Counted from the stretch's first letter, positions 1 through 12,120 are shown. The stretch is DNA of 64,000 bases from Pogonophryne albipinna (GCA_028583405.1 CM053264.1:12109287-12173286); one strand, 5' to 3'. Program-made: numbers and translations. The notes: generated from the letters alone by a model not told the origin.

Positions 1-394
1 TTAGCTGATTTTACATTTTAAAAAAGTGATTAACTTTGTTGTTTTAATTGATGCAGTGTTTACATTGTGCATGTGCTTCCACCCCCCTGCTCCTTTTCAA
101 CTATTCAATAATAATTGTGCAAGTTTAAATGAGATGAATAAATATTTAAGATGAGTGTAGCCTACATGTTAGTTTTAAGTATAAGGAACAATTAGATGCT
201 AACACTGAAATAAAGTTTTAAATGCATGACTTTTACTCTGGCTACTTTTAGCCTACTAAAAAACCATGTGGACTATCTTTTTATTTTACCACCATCATCA
301 TCATCATCATCATCTTCCTCAGAGCGTGTTTTCCCGCCTCCAGGTGATGATGACGGTGCTGCAGTGGGCGGAGTCTCACGCTCCTCTTAATAGG
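1..394. other. upstream flank with (CAT)n tract
   Basis: No coding potential is visible. An AT-rich stretch is followed by a short CAT/ATC trinucleotide tract at about 289-315. It leads into a GC-richer segment (GGGCGG near 367) that probably holds the promoter of the first gene. Confidence 0.5.
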
Positions 395-473
395 CTGAGG
401 ACCATGTGAGACCAGGCTCAAACTCGCGTGACAGTTAACTTTTCCTCACGAGACGGAGAGCAACAGCTTGCAG
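340..473 (+). promoter_or_regulatory. probable promoter and noncoding exon 1 of the SLC5A3-like gene
   Basis: A GC-box-like GGGCGG lies near 367. A candidate noncoding exon ends at 473 with a textbook donor, CAG|GTGAGTC. The next good acceptor on this strand that leads to a gene is GTTGCAG at 13261-13267, just before the cotransporter coding exon. That would make a first intron of about 12.8 kb. SLC5A3 genes of other vertebrates also have a noncoding first exon. The transcription start cannot be placed, and the link to the downstream gene is inference from splice signals. Confidence 0.4.
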
Positions 474-660
474 GTGAGTCTCATCATCAGACTTCAGTTT
501 AAAGTAAGCCTTAAGTATCGCGATAGTTTAATTTAACATTCTGTGTTTAATTCATTAAGAGTTGTGTCTAGTATGTTAACGTTGTGATGGAAGGTGTTTT
601 GTAGAAAAATCGAGAATTGGTGTTAATTAAAAAACCAGCTGCAGTCATAAATCATTACTG

Positions 661-690
661 TATTATAATAATAATAATAATAATAATAAG
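661..690. repeat. (ATA)n microsatellite
   Basis: About nine tandem ATA/TAA units lie in AT-rich intron sequence. No other feature is seen between 474 and 1085. Confidence 0.8.
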
Positions 691-1247
691 CATGTAATGG
701 CATAAAAGTACCCTATAAATTGCGGTATATTGTAGGTTATATACCTATAAAAAAATCTATTTTATAAAGGATTAATTTAACATTGAATTCTTGTTGTAAA
801 ACACGGACATCATTTACTACAATTCATCAGAGACTTTGAGGGTTGAGTGATTGATATACAAATTATCATATTGTGAATTAATTATTCCTTTTAGTGAAAG
901 TGCAGCAACACTAAAGTATTGTAAAAAAGACGATTAAATTAAAAGACACCTGTGGCTGCAGGACAGTTGGAGTCAGAAGACAAAATGCAAATCAGAATTT
1001 AAATGCATTCAAACTCCATGTCTTGATATAAACCATGTGGTTGAAATGGCCCAGACACTGCCTTTGTTAGAGGGAACAGAATACAATGACAGTCAGAGAC
1101 GTGCACACATAGACTCTAGGTAGTGCTTGAGCACCTGCCCGTTTTGCCCTCTGGACAGCAATGTGCCCTTTTGAAAGTTCGTTTTTTACAGTGTACTGTA
1201 TGTGGCTCATGGTAACATCAATACATTCTGGATTAAAAGCTTCTAAT

Positions 1248-2300
1248 TAGGGCTGTCAAACGATTAAAAAATGTAATCAGATTAATCACAGTTTAAAAAT
1301 TAATTAATCATGATTAATCACCATTCAAACTATGTCCAAAATATGCCATTTATTTATGTATATTGTTGTGGGAATGGAAAGATAAATGAAAGAAGGCGGA
1401 TATATCCATTTAACATACAGTATCTATGTTTATTATAACATTTTTCTGCCTGTCAAAATGAAAGACAGCCCACACACCTATCAATCATCAAACCGTGGGG
1501 TCTTAATTCATTACGTGTTGATTTCTATCAACGGGGGAGTACTTCAGGAAAGTCGACAGAGGGAGGGGGGGGGGGGCGGCGGCGGCTAGTGGAGTACTTC
1601 GTGACCACAGAGTGTGAACGTTGTGATCAGCTGTTTTAGCGCAGTTCTCCATTGAAGGGGGGGGGGGGGGGAGAAAGTCTCCCTCCGCAGCCGGTTGGCG
1701 TAGTTTTGGCACAATTCCGTTGTACAGACCGACGTTAACAGCAGCCCTGTCTGTGCACACGGAGACCGACTCTGTCATCCGGTGATCTAACCGCCTTCTG
1801 GAAAAGCTTCACAAGTACGTCGGTACGCAAATGCGCTTTGTGACACAAGTTTCAGATTACGCACATAACCTGCGTACCAGTTATGTGCACCCCTGTACTA
1901 CAGCAAAAGTATTCTCCGTCGGGACTTCCTGCAACAACACCGACATTATCAAAGATGTTGTATTGAGAAGACGATCACTACCTGACAAAAGTTTTCAAAA
2001 CCGTTTCTGGTCTTCGGTATTTTCAGACAAGTGGCTACTGAAATCAATCTTACTAACTACTGTCTGTGCAATTTACTCCGCGCGAGACTTTATTTTGCTT
2101 ACTTTAACATCATTTTTCATGGTGGGGCTAAGCCATTTCTTGGTATGGGTGTAGCCTACCCCAGCCATACCCTGGCGCTGCCACTGGTGGGATGTATGGG
2201 GCGGGCCATTCTGCACATGCGTTAAATGCGTTAAATATTTTAACGCAATTAATTAAAAAAATTAATTACCGCCGTTAACGCGATAATTTTGACAGCACTA
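1248..2300. mobile_element. non-autonomous hAT element nested in 1094-4206
   Basis: Terminal inverted repeats TAGGGCTGTCAAAC (1248) and the reverse complement of TAGTGCTGTCAAAA (ending 2300) are flanked by a perfect 8-bp TSD, CTTCTAAT (1240-1247 and 2301-2308). It is about 1053 bp long and has no transposase. The short reading frames inside it are chance, two of them running through poly-G tracts at 1566-1585 and 1659-1672. Its interior (about 1458-2192) is also found in the element at 47423-48349, which has different termini. Confidence 0.85.
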
Positions 2301-3185
2301 CTTCTAATATATACAACAATGCCCCAAATGCGCGTTGTAATTTTGTCAGACATCCCCACACGTGCCCCGCGGCACTCCCGTACGTGCCCTGGCTGCAGCC
2401 CCTCCCTTCCCTGCTCTCAACGTGAACGCGCAGCGCGCAGAGCTGACAGTCAGTCACTCAGTCAGACAAGCCACGGCGGGTGTGTGGTGCAGCAGCACGC
2501 AGCAACACGCAGCAACACGATTAAAAGCGCCCTAGTGACGACCAAGTAAGTAACCACCAGGTAACAAATACAACGAGTGTATTGTTTAATCCTCTAAATC
2601 AGATGACAAAATAAACTATACAGGGTTCGTACGGTCATTGAAAACCTGGAAAAGTCATGGAAATTCAAAATGCAAATTCCAGGCCCTGGAAAAGTTATGG
2701 AAAACAATATTTTTCCCAATGTTTTGGAAAAGTCATGTCAAATATAATTTACATTTTATCTAATCGCCGAAATAATCTGCGGTCGCGAGCTGTTATGTGC
2801 CATCATGACGCGCATGGTGTTATTTTTTTATATATGAAGCGCGAGCACAGGAGTCTTCTTGCCTGTCGGGCCGGCTGAACTCTGCTGCTCCGGGATGAGG
2901 GTCAGCTACATTATCTACGGTGTGTTCGTTAACTGTGCGGCGTCACTGTGGCACAGACTGAGCCGCTGGTGAACAGCTGTTAGAACAGGCCGTGCAGGTG
3001 TTCAGAGCAGAGCGGCAGAGCGGTGATGTGAACTGAAAAGTTTTTCTGTCGCAATATCATTTAAGGAATCGTTGAGCTAGCTAGCAACGATATATCTGCT
3101 AACGTTAGCTTTATCCTTCGTTTTCTAATAGTTTTTTTCATTGGCTATAAACAGAGGTGGTATAAGTATAGAGATTGTACTAGAG

Positions 3186-3335
3186 TAAAAGTAGAAGTAC
3201 TCAGATCTTGTACTTTAGTAGAAGTACTCAGATCTTGTACTTAATAAAAGTAGAAGTACTCAGATCTTGTACTTGAGCAAAAGTAGAAGTACTCAGATCT
3301 TGTACTTGAGTAAAAGTAGAAGTACCAGAGTGTAG
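3186..3335. repeat. tandem AAGTAGAAGTACT repeat
   Basis: Four to five tandem units of about 30 bp, each containing AGTAGAAGTACTCAGATCTTG, are part of an AAGTA-rich dispersed family that also appears near 14260-14350, 22700-23250 (inverted) and 61854-63321. The family is a common teleost hAT-type repeat with CAGAGGTGG-like ends. Confidence 0.7.
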
Positions 3336-3988
3336 GAATACTCTGTTACAGTAAAAGTCCTGCATTCAAAATGTTCCTCAAGTGAAAGTAGAAAAGTATT
3401 ATAAAAATACTAAGAGGCATGAAAATACATTTTCAAAATGCTCAACAGTGCTGCGAAAATTATAAACTGACTGCTACACAATTAAAATAAATGCTTTTAT
3501 ATATTTCTATTAGATGTAACTCTTTGGCGTTTCTGTTATTATTACCTGCTGCTTTAGTTGTTCTGACTGCTAAAATCCTGTTATTCCTAATTTTAAAGCC
3601 GATATTCCGTGGGGTCGGGGGGCTCGGATCCTTGTCACCTTTTTCATACCTGATGAGTTTGCATCCCTGACTACAGTTGCTTTAGCGTGTAGAAGCTAGT
3701 ACGCCTACTATTTGATTTATTTTAGATAGGCATCTGCATCAGACAGCATATGGTTATTGAAATAAATATATATGCAATTACGACATACAAGATGTGCCTT
3801 TAATAAATCTCACACTACTAAGGCAGCCGGCGGTTCCACCAGGGGCGTCAATCCCGGGGGGGGGTTTCGTCCCCCCCTAGCTTCAGATTGGACCCCCCTA
3901 AGTCATTTAGAATAATAAAAATAAATGTTAAAATAATAAAAAATTTGATAATAAATCAGTAAAATCAGGAAAAAAATAAGAATTAAAT

Positions 3989-4013
3989 AACATAACCCTA
4001 ACCCTAACCCTAA
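3989..4013. repeat. short interstitial telomere-like repeat
   Basis: About three tandem CCCTAA units sit in AT-rich sequence. The stretch is too short to call a telomere fusion. A 15-bp unit, CGGAGCGCACAATTT, is repeated nearly three times just downstream (about 4090-4125). Confidence 0.6.
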
Positions 4014-4599
4014 AACCGAAATAAAGTAACCAAAAACCGAAAAGAAACTAACAAAATCCGCCATTATCCGGCAAATTTTTGCGCACAATTTCGGAGCGCA
4101 CAATTTCGGAGCGCACAATTTTGGCGCGACCGCCACGACGACTCAGAAGGTGCCCTTTTTTTTTCTCTTGAGCACCTGCCCCTATACATGTCTGTGCACG
4201 CCACTGATGACAGTCGTGTAAAAAGGTGCTAGAGAAACTCGTTCGACAGCAGACTCACAGGGTTGTAATTTCCTTTAGATGTGACCTTAAAATAAGTCAG
4301 ACAGCCTTGTCATAAATATTAAGATCAATATTGACTTTCCTGCAAGAAGCATCAGGAGTTAAACCTGCAGGACGTCCAATACTCAATGAGGAAATGTAAC
4401 TTTTGTTCCCATTAACGTAAATTAAAGCGACTGAAGCTATGTGGAGATAATCCGATTTTCCAAAGGTGCTACATATTCATTCAGTCAACCCCAGCTGTCC
4501 TCCAGCGACCAGGAACAAACAGCCGCCTGATGCAGGAACCCTCATACTACAGTGTGGAGTCCACTGGTAGTGTTGCTAACAGCAAAAATAATGCTGTTA

Positions 4600-7145
4600 C
4601 TAGAGAGCTTTGAATTTTACCCAGATTATAGACAGTCCTACTCGCCCAAATATTAAGTCCCCAAATAAATCCTCCTTAATTGATCTAATTTTAACAAATG
4701 TTCCACATAAATACTCATCTGTGGGAGTATTTGCTAATGATGGACCACTGTGTTGTAGCCACAGTTAGGGACACTAAGGTCCAAAAGGTTAAACCACGTA
4801 TCATCACAAAGAGAGACAAAAAACACTTTGTGGAGCAGGGTTTTTTACATGATCGGTTTGTTTTTGATTGGTGTAAAATCAATCTGTGTGCTGATGTAGA
4901 AACTGCATGGTCTTATTTTTATCTTGGTTTTATAGAGATCATTGATAGACATGCACCTCTGCGTAAATTTAGAGTGAAGGACGAAACAATCCCTGGTTTT
5001 CTGCTGAGCTGTCCAGTCTACTTCATGAGAGAAATAATGCTTGGGCTAAGGCTAGGAAATCAGGCTCAGAGGTAGAATGGCTACGGTTTAGGCAGCTAAG
5101 AAATAGCTTCACATCTAAAATAAAAAGTGCTAAATCAAAGTACTATTTGTCAGTGACCACAGAAAACCTGAATAATCATAGGAAATTTTGGAAAGCCATA
5201 AAATCGATTTCCACTGGTGATATCCCAAATGAGCTACCTCCGTGCCTCACCACAGCATCTGGCATTATATCAGACAGGGCTACTATGCTAAATTGCTTTA
5301 ATAAGCATTTTGTGTCTTCTGGCTCTCTGTTTGATTCTGTCACTGACTGTACTTCTGCTTCTGTGAACGCTCCAATCCTTGACTCTGAACAATGTGGTCT
5401 GGAAAACCCTTTCAGTTTTACTCCTTTAACTATTGGTATTGTTCATGAAGCATTATCCAAGTTAGATCCTAGGAAACCGGCTGGCCCGGACAGCTTAGAG
5501 CCTTTCTTTTTAAAGATAGCTGCAGATTGTATTGCTCCACCTCTTACTTCTCTTTTTAACCTCACCCTCAGCACAAATACAATTCCAAAAATATGGAAGT
5601 CTGCTTATGTCTTGCCTTTACTGAAAGGAGGGGAGGCAACTATTTTAAATAACTATAGGCCAATCTCTAAATTGTCAGTTCTGGCTAAGGTGCTCGAACG
5701 ACTTGTGAGTGAACAAGTAAAGGAGTTTTTATGTATAAATGATATCCTGTCTGAACATCAGTCAGGATTCAGAAAGAAACACAGCACCATCACTGCGACA
5801 ATGAAAGTGGTAAATGACATTACTAGTTTTTTAGATAATAAGCAGAGTTGTGCAGCTCTGTTTATTGACTTTTCCAAAGCGTTTGACACCGTTGATCATC
5901 GCATTTTAAAGCAGAGGCTACTCAGTATTGGCATATCCAGCCATGCAGTGGGTGGTTTGTGAACTACCTCTCTGAAAGGTCCCAATGTGTTCATTTTGAT
6001 GAACTGTCTTCTGAGTGGTTAAACATTTCTAATGGTGTACCACAAGGTTCTGTTTTAGGACCACTTTTATTCTCCATTAACAGCGTAGGTGATAATGTGG
6101 ATGAAGCTACTTTACATTTGTATGCGGATGATACTGTGATGTACTGTGCAGGTCCCTCCATTAAAGAGGCTGTTGTTAAATTACAGGCTGTTTTTAACAC
6201 TATTCAGACTCAGCTCTCTGAACTAAAGCTTCTTTTAAATGTTGAGAAAACCAAGGTAATGCTCTTTTCAAAAGCAAAAAAGACACCAGAGCCTGTTTTA
6301 GACATTGTAACTACGCAAGGAACAAAACTTGAAGTTGTTGCCTGTTATAAATACCTTGGTATCTGGCTTGATGATTGTCTCTCTTTTAAACTTCATGTCA
6401 ATAACCTGCTTAAAAAACTGAGGGTTAGGCTAGGTTTCTTCTTCAGAAATAAGTCCTGTTTCTCGCTTGAGGCCAGGAAAAGGCTCTGTGACCTTTTGAC
6501 CTGTGCTGGACTATGGTGATTTGTTATATATGAATGCACCTGCCAATTACCTGAGCAAGTTAGATGCTGCGTATCACAGTGCACTGAGATTTTTGACAAA
6601 TTGTAAAGCACTTACGCATCACTGTACCCTGTATACCAAGGCGGTTATGCCATCACTTACTGTACGGAGGCTCAGTCACTGGTACTTTTTCATTTACAAA
6701 GCCATGTTGGATAAACTACCATCTTATATCTGCTCCCTGATCTCTCTGCGAATTGAAAGTACTTATTGCCTGAGATCGCATGCTGTGGTTTTATTAAATG
6801 TGCCAAGTGCTAGGACTGTCTTAGGGAAGAAAGCTTTTAGATGTGCAGCTCCACTAACTTGGAACAGTCTGCAAAAAGAATGGAAAATTACCAAGCTAGT
6901 ACCATTACATGTTTTTAAAGCTTGGTTGGATGCTACACAATCAGATGCTGTTGGTACCTGTTCATGTGGTTAAATATGTAAATTGTAATCCCTGTACATT
7001 TTGCTGTATGATGTCCTTTTGTTGTTCTGTTGTTTATGTTTTTATGTCTTCTTGTGGAACCTACTGCTGCAGGTCTCCCTTGAAAAAGAGATCATTGATC
7101 TCAATGGGATTTTACCTGGATAAATAAAGGTTTTGAATTTAATTG
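4600..7145 (+). mobile_element. 5'-truncated LINE of the L2/CR1-like group
   Basis: The fragment starts in the C-terminal part of the endonuclease, where coding potential with KSSLIDLILTN is readable from about 4630. It runs through the reverse transcriptase to a 3' end that carries the pattern TCTCAATGGGATTTTACC and AATAAAGG, followed by short TTGAATT/TTAATTG repeats. Fish L2/Maui LINEs have this kind of tail; the clade is from memory and not aligned. There is no long poly(A). Several frameshifts show it is dead. Confidence 0.75.
4632..6973 (+). pseudogene. LINE ORF2 pseudogene (endonuclease tail and reverse transcriptase)
   Basis: The reading frame is spread over at least four pieces: about 4632-4985, 5000-5955, 5959-6515 and 6503-6973. 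Visible reverse transcriptase signatures are KPAGPD, LNNYRPISKLS, SGFRKKHST, FIDFSKAFDTVDH, NGVPQGSVLGPLLF, LYADDT (catalytic YADD box) and YLGIWLD. The C-terminal NSLQKEWK region follows. Frame breaks lie near 4985, 5957 and 6510. All expected RT blocks are present, so the decay is by small indels and not large deletions. Confidence 0.85.
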
Positions 7146-7217
7146 AATTGAGCAGCTGAGATGAGATGAATGCAGCCTTTAATCGTCCAAATACCATTTT
7201 GCAAGCTTGGTCTAATG

Positions 7218-8240
7218 CAGTGGTTCTCAAAGTGTGGGGCGTGCCAGGGGGGGCGCGAGAGACCAGGAGGAAAAATGGTTATTAAAAAAAAAAAAAATAA
7301 TCATAATTTGAAAAATTATTGATTCGAAAATAATATGATTCAGTACAGTACTATTACGTCTGGGTCTCTGTGTTTCATTAAAGCTCGGCTCTGTGTGTGT
7401 GTGTGGAACGAGCCATTTTGTGTGCGCGAGCGAGAGAGAGAGAGAGAGAGCGCACCGGTACTGGAGATCGTTGTTGTTAGCTTCTGGTGCTAGCGAGCTA
7501 CGCTAACGGATGTTTTTCAACAACAAAGTGGAGGAGAGTCCTCTCCTGTCAGACTGAGAGACTCAGTGAGCTAAAGGACTCTCTGTGTTTAGATAGTTAA
7601 CTTTAGTCTAAGTTATCTCAGTAGCTCTCAAATGTTTTGGTCACCATTAATGTGAACAATTATTTCCGAGGCGCACGTTTATATGATCATTATAGTTCTA
7701 AAAAAATAAGAGAATAAATGAAAAACAGATATGAAATACTATATGACATTAAAACAAGAATAACGTTTAAAAGGGTGATTTGTAAAATATCCATAAAGAA
7801 AAAGTAAATCTGTTTACAGTTCTGTTTCATATGGGTGTTGAGAGATGTATCCATAGATCTCTTCATTTTGCTCTCAAAGTGAACCAGATTGATGCTTTTA
7901 ACTTCAATATTTAAAAATAAATCTTCACACACCACCTATAAAAATAGCACTTTACCCCTGCTTACACCTATATGCCGTGAGCTGATTATCGAGCCTTCAT
8001 TGTAACAGTCGCCTATGCGTGGGGAGTGTTGCAGTAGAAAGTTCCACTGTAGCGCCCGGTACATTAATGGGAAACCCTAAATGTTTGAGCACCCTCTATG
8101 AAACGTCAAGCTACCCCACAGCACCCCCAAAGGAAATCTCTGGCCCCGCCACTGAGCCTGACTATTTGTGTTGGGGGGGGGCCCGACTTTTTTTTTTCTC
8201 CAAAGGGGGGGCCTGACAGAAAAAGTTTGAGAACCACTGG
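7218..8240. mobile_element. non-autonomous hAT (Charlie-like) element
   Basis: The ends are CAGTGGTTCTCAAAGTG (7218) and the inverted AAGTTTGAGAACCACTG (ending 8240), flanked by a perfect 8-bp TSD, GTCTAATG (7210-7217 and 8241-8248). CAGTGGTTCTCAAA is the classic Charlie-type terminus. The element is 1023 bp with no transposase. It contains GT and GA microsatellites (about 7395-7450) and a 35-bp segment (about 7862-7900) that recurs near 15690-15735. Confidence 0.9.
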
Positions 8241-8248
8241 TCTAATGA

Positions 8249-8915
8249 TGAGACATGGTGCCAGACAACCAATCAGCAAATATAGTAATGTTAGTTTCCT
8301 TTAATAATAAGCCAACTGTAGTTTCATTTAAATATGTTATTTGGGGTTGTGAGAAGCAGATGTTCTTACAATTTGAGACCAAACTATTAATTGATTTAAC
8401 TGAGAAGATACAAATTAGCATAACAACTGCATTATAACACATGTTGATGCCACCCATTTCTTACAAGAGGTGATTGTGAAAAATAGATGCTGTCCTATAA
8501 CCTTATTGCTTTTGACAGCAGTAGCTCTATCATGCTAACTTGCTCACTGCTTATCATGCTTCAATACCATTTTTGAAGGGGGTTAATTGAAGTAGCAGAG
8601 GCTGAGATTGAGCACTTAATTATCATGCAACCTGATAAAAACTATAATTGACTGTGCTTTTAGAGACGTCAAAGTTTGTAAGTTCATTAAGTTGCCTTTA
8701 AAGACATGAGACTAATCAGTGGTCTAAGCAGGAGTGAGTCTGAATGAAAGCACTTGTTGGACTCTCTTATATAATCCATCCCCCTTTAACAGCAATTAAA
8801 GCTGTGTCACTCCACTTGACTTAGCGACACCAGCTGTTTGTCATTCCCAAGCTCCTTCACCCTCTGAAAAAGCTACAACATGAGGAAACAAAGGCTTTCT
8901 AAAAGGCTGTGCTGT
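8249..8915. other. intron sequence without recognised repeat
   Basis: This lies between two transposons in the large first intron. There is no open frame of note and no terminal repeats. The piece 8580-8830 has balanced composition and several TTAATT/TAATTA-like sites. It could be conserved noncoding sequence, but that is untested. Confidence 0.3.
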
Positions 8916-9083
8916 CAGGGGTAGACATTAAGGGTAAAAATCTACTGATTTTCATTATCACTGGCCCCACCATTGTAACCACTGGCCCAAGAGAATTCGT
9001 CCAAAAAAATCGACTCTAATAATGAAGAAAATGAACACATTTGTTGCAATAGTAATTTATTTACAAACTACATTACTACTATA

Positions 9084-11740
9084 CTACAACATTTCAATCC
9101 TCAGTTCTTCCTCATTTTCCTCCTCGGTCGGTTGATTTTGCCGTCCTCCTGATGACCAGGCTGTAAATCCTGGACGCCTGGCTCTTGACCCCGACTGCCA
9201 CCACTGCAAAACAGCTCTCTTAGCATCAAAGGTATCCAGACTAGGCCCTTCAATGGTCAGGAACATGAGACGAGTGAGATTTTGGGTCGACAGTGAGGAC
9301 CTCCAGTCGCTCTTCACCCTCTTCATGCAAGAGAAGCCTCTCTCACATGCTGCGGTACTGACAGCCATTGTTAGGTAGATCTGGGCAAAGATGCCTAGGT
9401 TGTTAAACTTGGTCTGTAGATCACCTCTCTGGAGTATTTCCAGGAGAGTGTCTCTGAGGGGCCCATTCCGCATTCTTGCCCAGATTTTATAGAGCCTGTA
9501 CTCTCCCAACACCTCAGTGACTGTGGTCCCCTCACGCACCAGGAGGCTCTGGTAATGGTGGCACAGGGACTCAATATTTGCTCGTCCATGGAGGACAAAG
9601 GCTTCTTTGGACTCATCTGAGTTGTCCAGTTTTGGCCACACATTATGATCAAGAGCTGAGAATGTTTGCACAATGCTCTCGGTAGACAGCAGGTCTCCCA
9701 GACGGCTCTCAATATGTTTGGTAAGCATGTCTGTAATTTTCTTCCTGTCTGTAGCCAGTGTGTCTGTGGTGGTGTTTTTGAGCTCTACCCCTCTATAGGT
9801 GCCATTCATTGCATCAGCCAACATCTTCCTTTGCTGCTCTCCGGGCTCCAGACACAGCTCTGTAAGGCCATTGAGGCAGGCCTCAATGTACTGCACTGCC
9901 TCCCCTGGTGTCAGACTATCCTGCTGAAACTGGAGGCTCAGTGCCTTGAGAAAGTCCAGTGTATCCAGCAGGAAGTGCATGAACTGGACATTGGTGTGGC
10001 TTTTGAGGTAGTGGAGGATGTTCTTTGCCCTTCCCATCACTGCAGATGAAGGTCGGGTTGTCCTCTCTGGGCTGACCTGGTCCTCAAAGTGGGCCACAAA
10101 GATTGCATAGCTATTACACAGGATCTGTGTTGCCTTGTGGATGTAGGGCAACCACCTGGACCCCTTCAGGTTTGTAGGCTTGAGGACCTTCTCCTCCATT
10201 GCATCTGCCAGCATCCTCAGCTCCCTCAGTGCCTTTGGAGAGTAGTGGTATTGCTGATGCAAATATTGCAGCACCTCCTGCAGCTGCTTCAGCCTCTGAT
10301 TCTCTTTTATTGAATCCACCAGACCTAATTCCAGCCTGTGTGCCACACAGTGTATAGCAAGCACGTGTCCAATCTCTTCCTTCAGCTTTGCAGCCACACC
10401 ATTCCTCTTCCCCAAATTGACAGCCGCACCATCAGCGCATAGGAAAACCACCTTTTCCTTCCAGTTATCCAGACCTGCTTTTTCAAACACTGTCTGTACT
10501 GCAGAAAGTACACCATCTGCATGTGCGTGTTTGACATCCTCAATGCCAAGGAAGGACTGAACCACTCCTCTCTCCTTATTGAAGAACGTGACATAGACAA
10601 TCTCATTCTCAATGTTCCCAGTATCAGTTGCCCCGTCAATCATCACACTGATATAGCCTGCATTCTTTAGGTCAGAAAGCAGTTGCTCCCTCTCCACATT
10701 GTAGATATCAATTGTGAATCTGAAGGTAAAAAAAGGGAATTTCATTAATAATGAAGGAATTGTAAAAAGTTAATTAAATAGTACATTTGGAATGTACAGT
10801 ATTAATGTATTTGTGATTCTCACCTTAAACATGCCTTGTCTGACAAGTAACAATTGGTCATGTTGGAGCCAGTCCTACTGTTGAGCTGCACCAGGTCCGG
10901 AAAGTCAGTAAATGGCTTTTCTTTCTTGACAACATAGTACGCTGTATGAAACATATTCTCCATGTTATCCTGGAAACCTGCATCTATTTCACCATTAACA
11001 TGAATCCCAGCTAACACAGCGGGTGTTTCGATTGCTGCCTTCTGCCTCCTCACACACACCTGGTGTGAGGTGCTTTTTTCATGCGGGTCAAACCCTGTGG
11101 AGCGTTCTGCTACCTGGCCCTTGAAGAGTGGAGAGTCCCTAAACAAGCAAAACAATCTGCTGCTTAAATATCATATGTAAATAGCCACTAGCTAGCCACT
11201 AACTAGCTAGGCCTACTATACATTTCTATAAAGCAATTGTTCATATTTGGCTTATTAAAATAATTATATTGTGGTCATTTTTAAAATAAAATAAAAAGGA
11301 GGGTGACACTATGGTATGAGTATTATTATTTGTATAATGCACTTTCTGCCTTCCTGTCATTATCAGTCGTTAGACATGTAATGGCTATAATATATTAGCC
11401 TCTAGCCTTCCTTGTCCTAAACTGCTGGGACATTTCCCAATAGCGAATATACCATAATATTTTCTACTCTTCACTTACTTGTCAGCATAGGTCGGCATTG
11501 ATGTACAGAGCCGACAGAAGACCTTGTTTATATTGGCATCATATTCAAGCCAACTCCAACGATCAAGCCAGTGTGCCTGAAACTTTCTCTCCCTCTTCTT
11601 CTCGTACTCCCTGTCACTCTCCTTTAACTCCTCCGGTGACTTTCTTTTATTTAAGGACTGTCCGGCGCTTGGCCGGTTACTGGTGGTTTTAAAAACATTT
11701 TGCCGAATGGTTAGGTTGCGCGAAAGTCTGTAGTGAGCGC
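9084..11740 (-). CDS. hAT-family transposase / ZNF862-like protein, three exons
   Basis: The minus-strand exons are 11479 upward to about 11740 (5' limit unclear), 10824-11138 and 9084-10719. The introns (11139-11478 and 10720-10823) have GT-AG ends, and the frame continues across both junctions. The first exon has a basic stretch and a TTF/BED-like finger ending KVFCRLC. The second holds HEKSTSH. The third holds the RNase H-like core with VMIDGATD and LCADGAAVNLG (candidate catalytic Asp), the hAT-typical IHCVAHRLEL, and the C-terminal dimerisation region AACERGFSCMKRVKSDWRSSL. The last two exons are free of stops for about 650 codons. The start codon is uncertain: the frame runs upstream into the tandem repeat with no convincing ATG, so a further 5' exon or a repeat-encoded N-terminus is possible. 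Related host genes (ZNF862, KIAA1586) are domesticated, but the flanking inverted repeats favour a transposon. Confidence 0.75.
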
Positions 11741-12120
11741 GCAGCGCAAGCAGGCTCGAGCGAGCAGCGCGAGCAGGCTCGAGCAGGCGCGAGCAGGCTC
11801 GAGCAGGCGCGAGCAGGCTCGAGCAGGCGCGAGCAGGCTCGAGCAGGCGCGAGCAGGCTCGAGCAGGCTCGAGCAGGCTCGAGCAAGCGCGAGCAAGCGC
11901 GAGCAAGCGCGAGCAAGCGCGAGCAAGCGCGAGCAAGCGCGAGCAAGCGCGAGCAAGCGCGAGCAAGCGCGAGCAGCGCGAGCAAGCGCGAGCAAGCGCG
12001 AGCAGCGCGAGCAAGCGCGAGCCAGCGCGAGCAGCGCGAGCAGCGCGAGCCAGCGCGAGCAGCGCCAGCAGGCTCGAGCGCGCAGCGCGAGCATGCTCGA
12101 GCGAGCAGGCTCGAGCTGCG
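11735..12120. repeat. GC-rich tandem repeat GCGCGAGCAAGC / CTCGAGCAGG
   Basis: About 30 tandem units of 10-14 bp, variants of GCGCGAGCAAGC and GCTCGAGCAG, lie immediately upstream of the first recognised transposase exon inside the hAT element. Because the unit lacks stop codons in most frames, long arginine/alanine/leucine-rich reading frames appear on both strands; these are not treated as genes. Subterminal repeats in hAT elements can bind transposase, so a regulatory role is possible but unproven. Confidence 0.85.

Larger units (their letters stand above)
1094..4206. mobile_element. non-autonomous hAT element (outer member of a nested pair)
   Basis: The left end begins CAGAGACGTGCACA at 1094 and the right end is the inverted TGTGCACGCCACTG ending at 4206. 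Both ends are flanked by a perfect 8-bp duplication, ATGACAGT (1086-1093 and 4207-4214). An 8-bp TSD with CAG...CTG ends is the hAT signature. The inside is a mosaic: a second hAT element (1248-2300), a CAGGGTTCGTACGG-type segment from about 2623, an AAGTA-rich repeat (3152-3450) and a G/C-run segment near 3840-3890. No transposase remains. GAGCACCTGCCC is mirrored inside both ends (near 1128 and 4170), which supports the pairing of these termini. Confidence 0.8.

Noticed and set aside
3186..3335. CRISPR-like array
   Set aside because: Direct repeats are present, but there are no unique spacers of constant length. The genome is eukaryotic and the unit is a known type of AAGTA transposon repeat.
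3989..4013. Telomere or chromosome fusion point
   Set aside because: Only about three CCCTAA units occur inside a transposon mosaic; this is expected by chance or from repeat debris.
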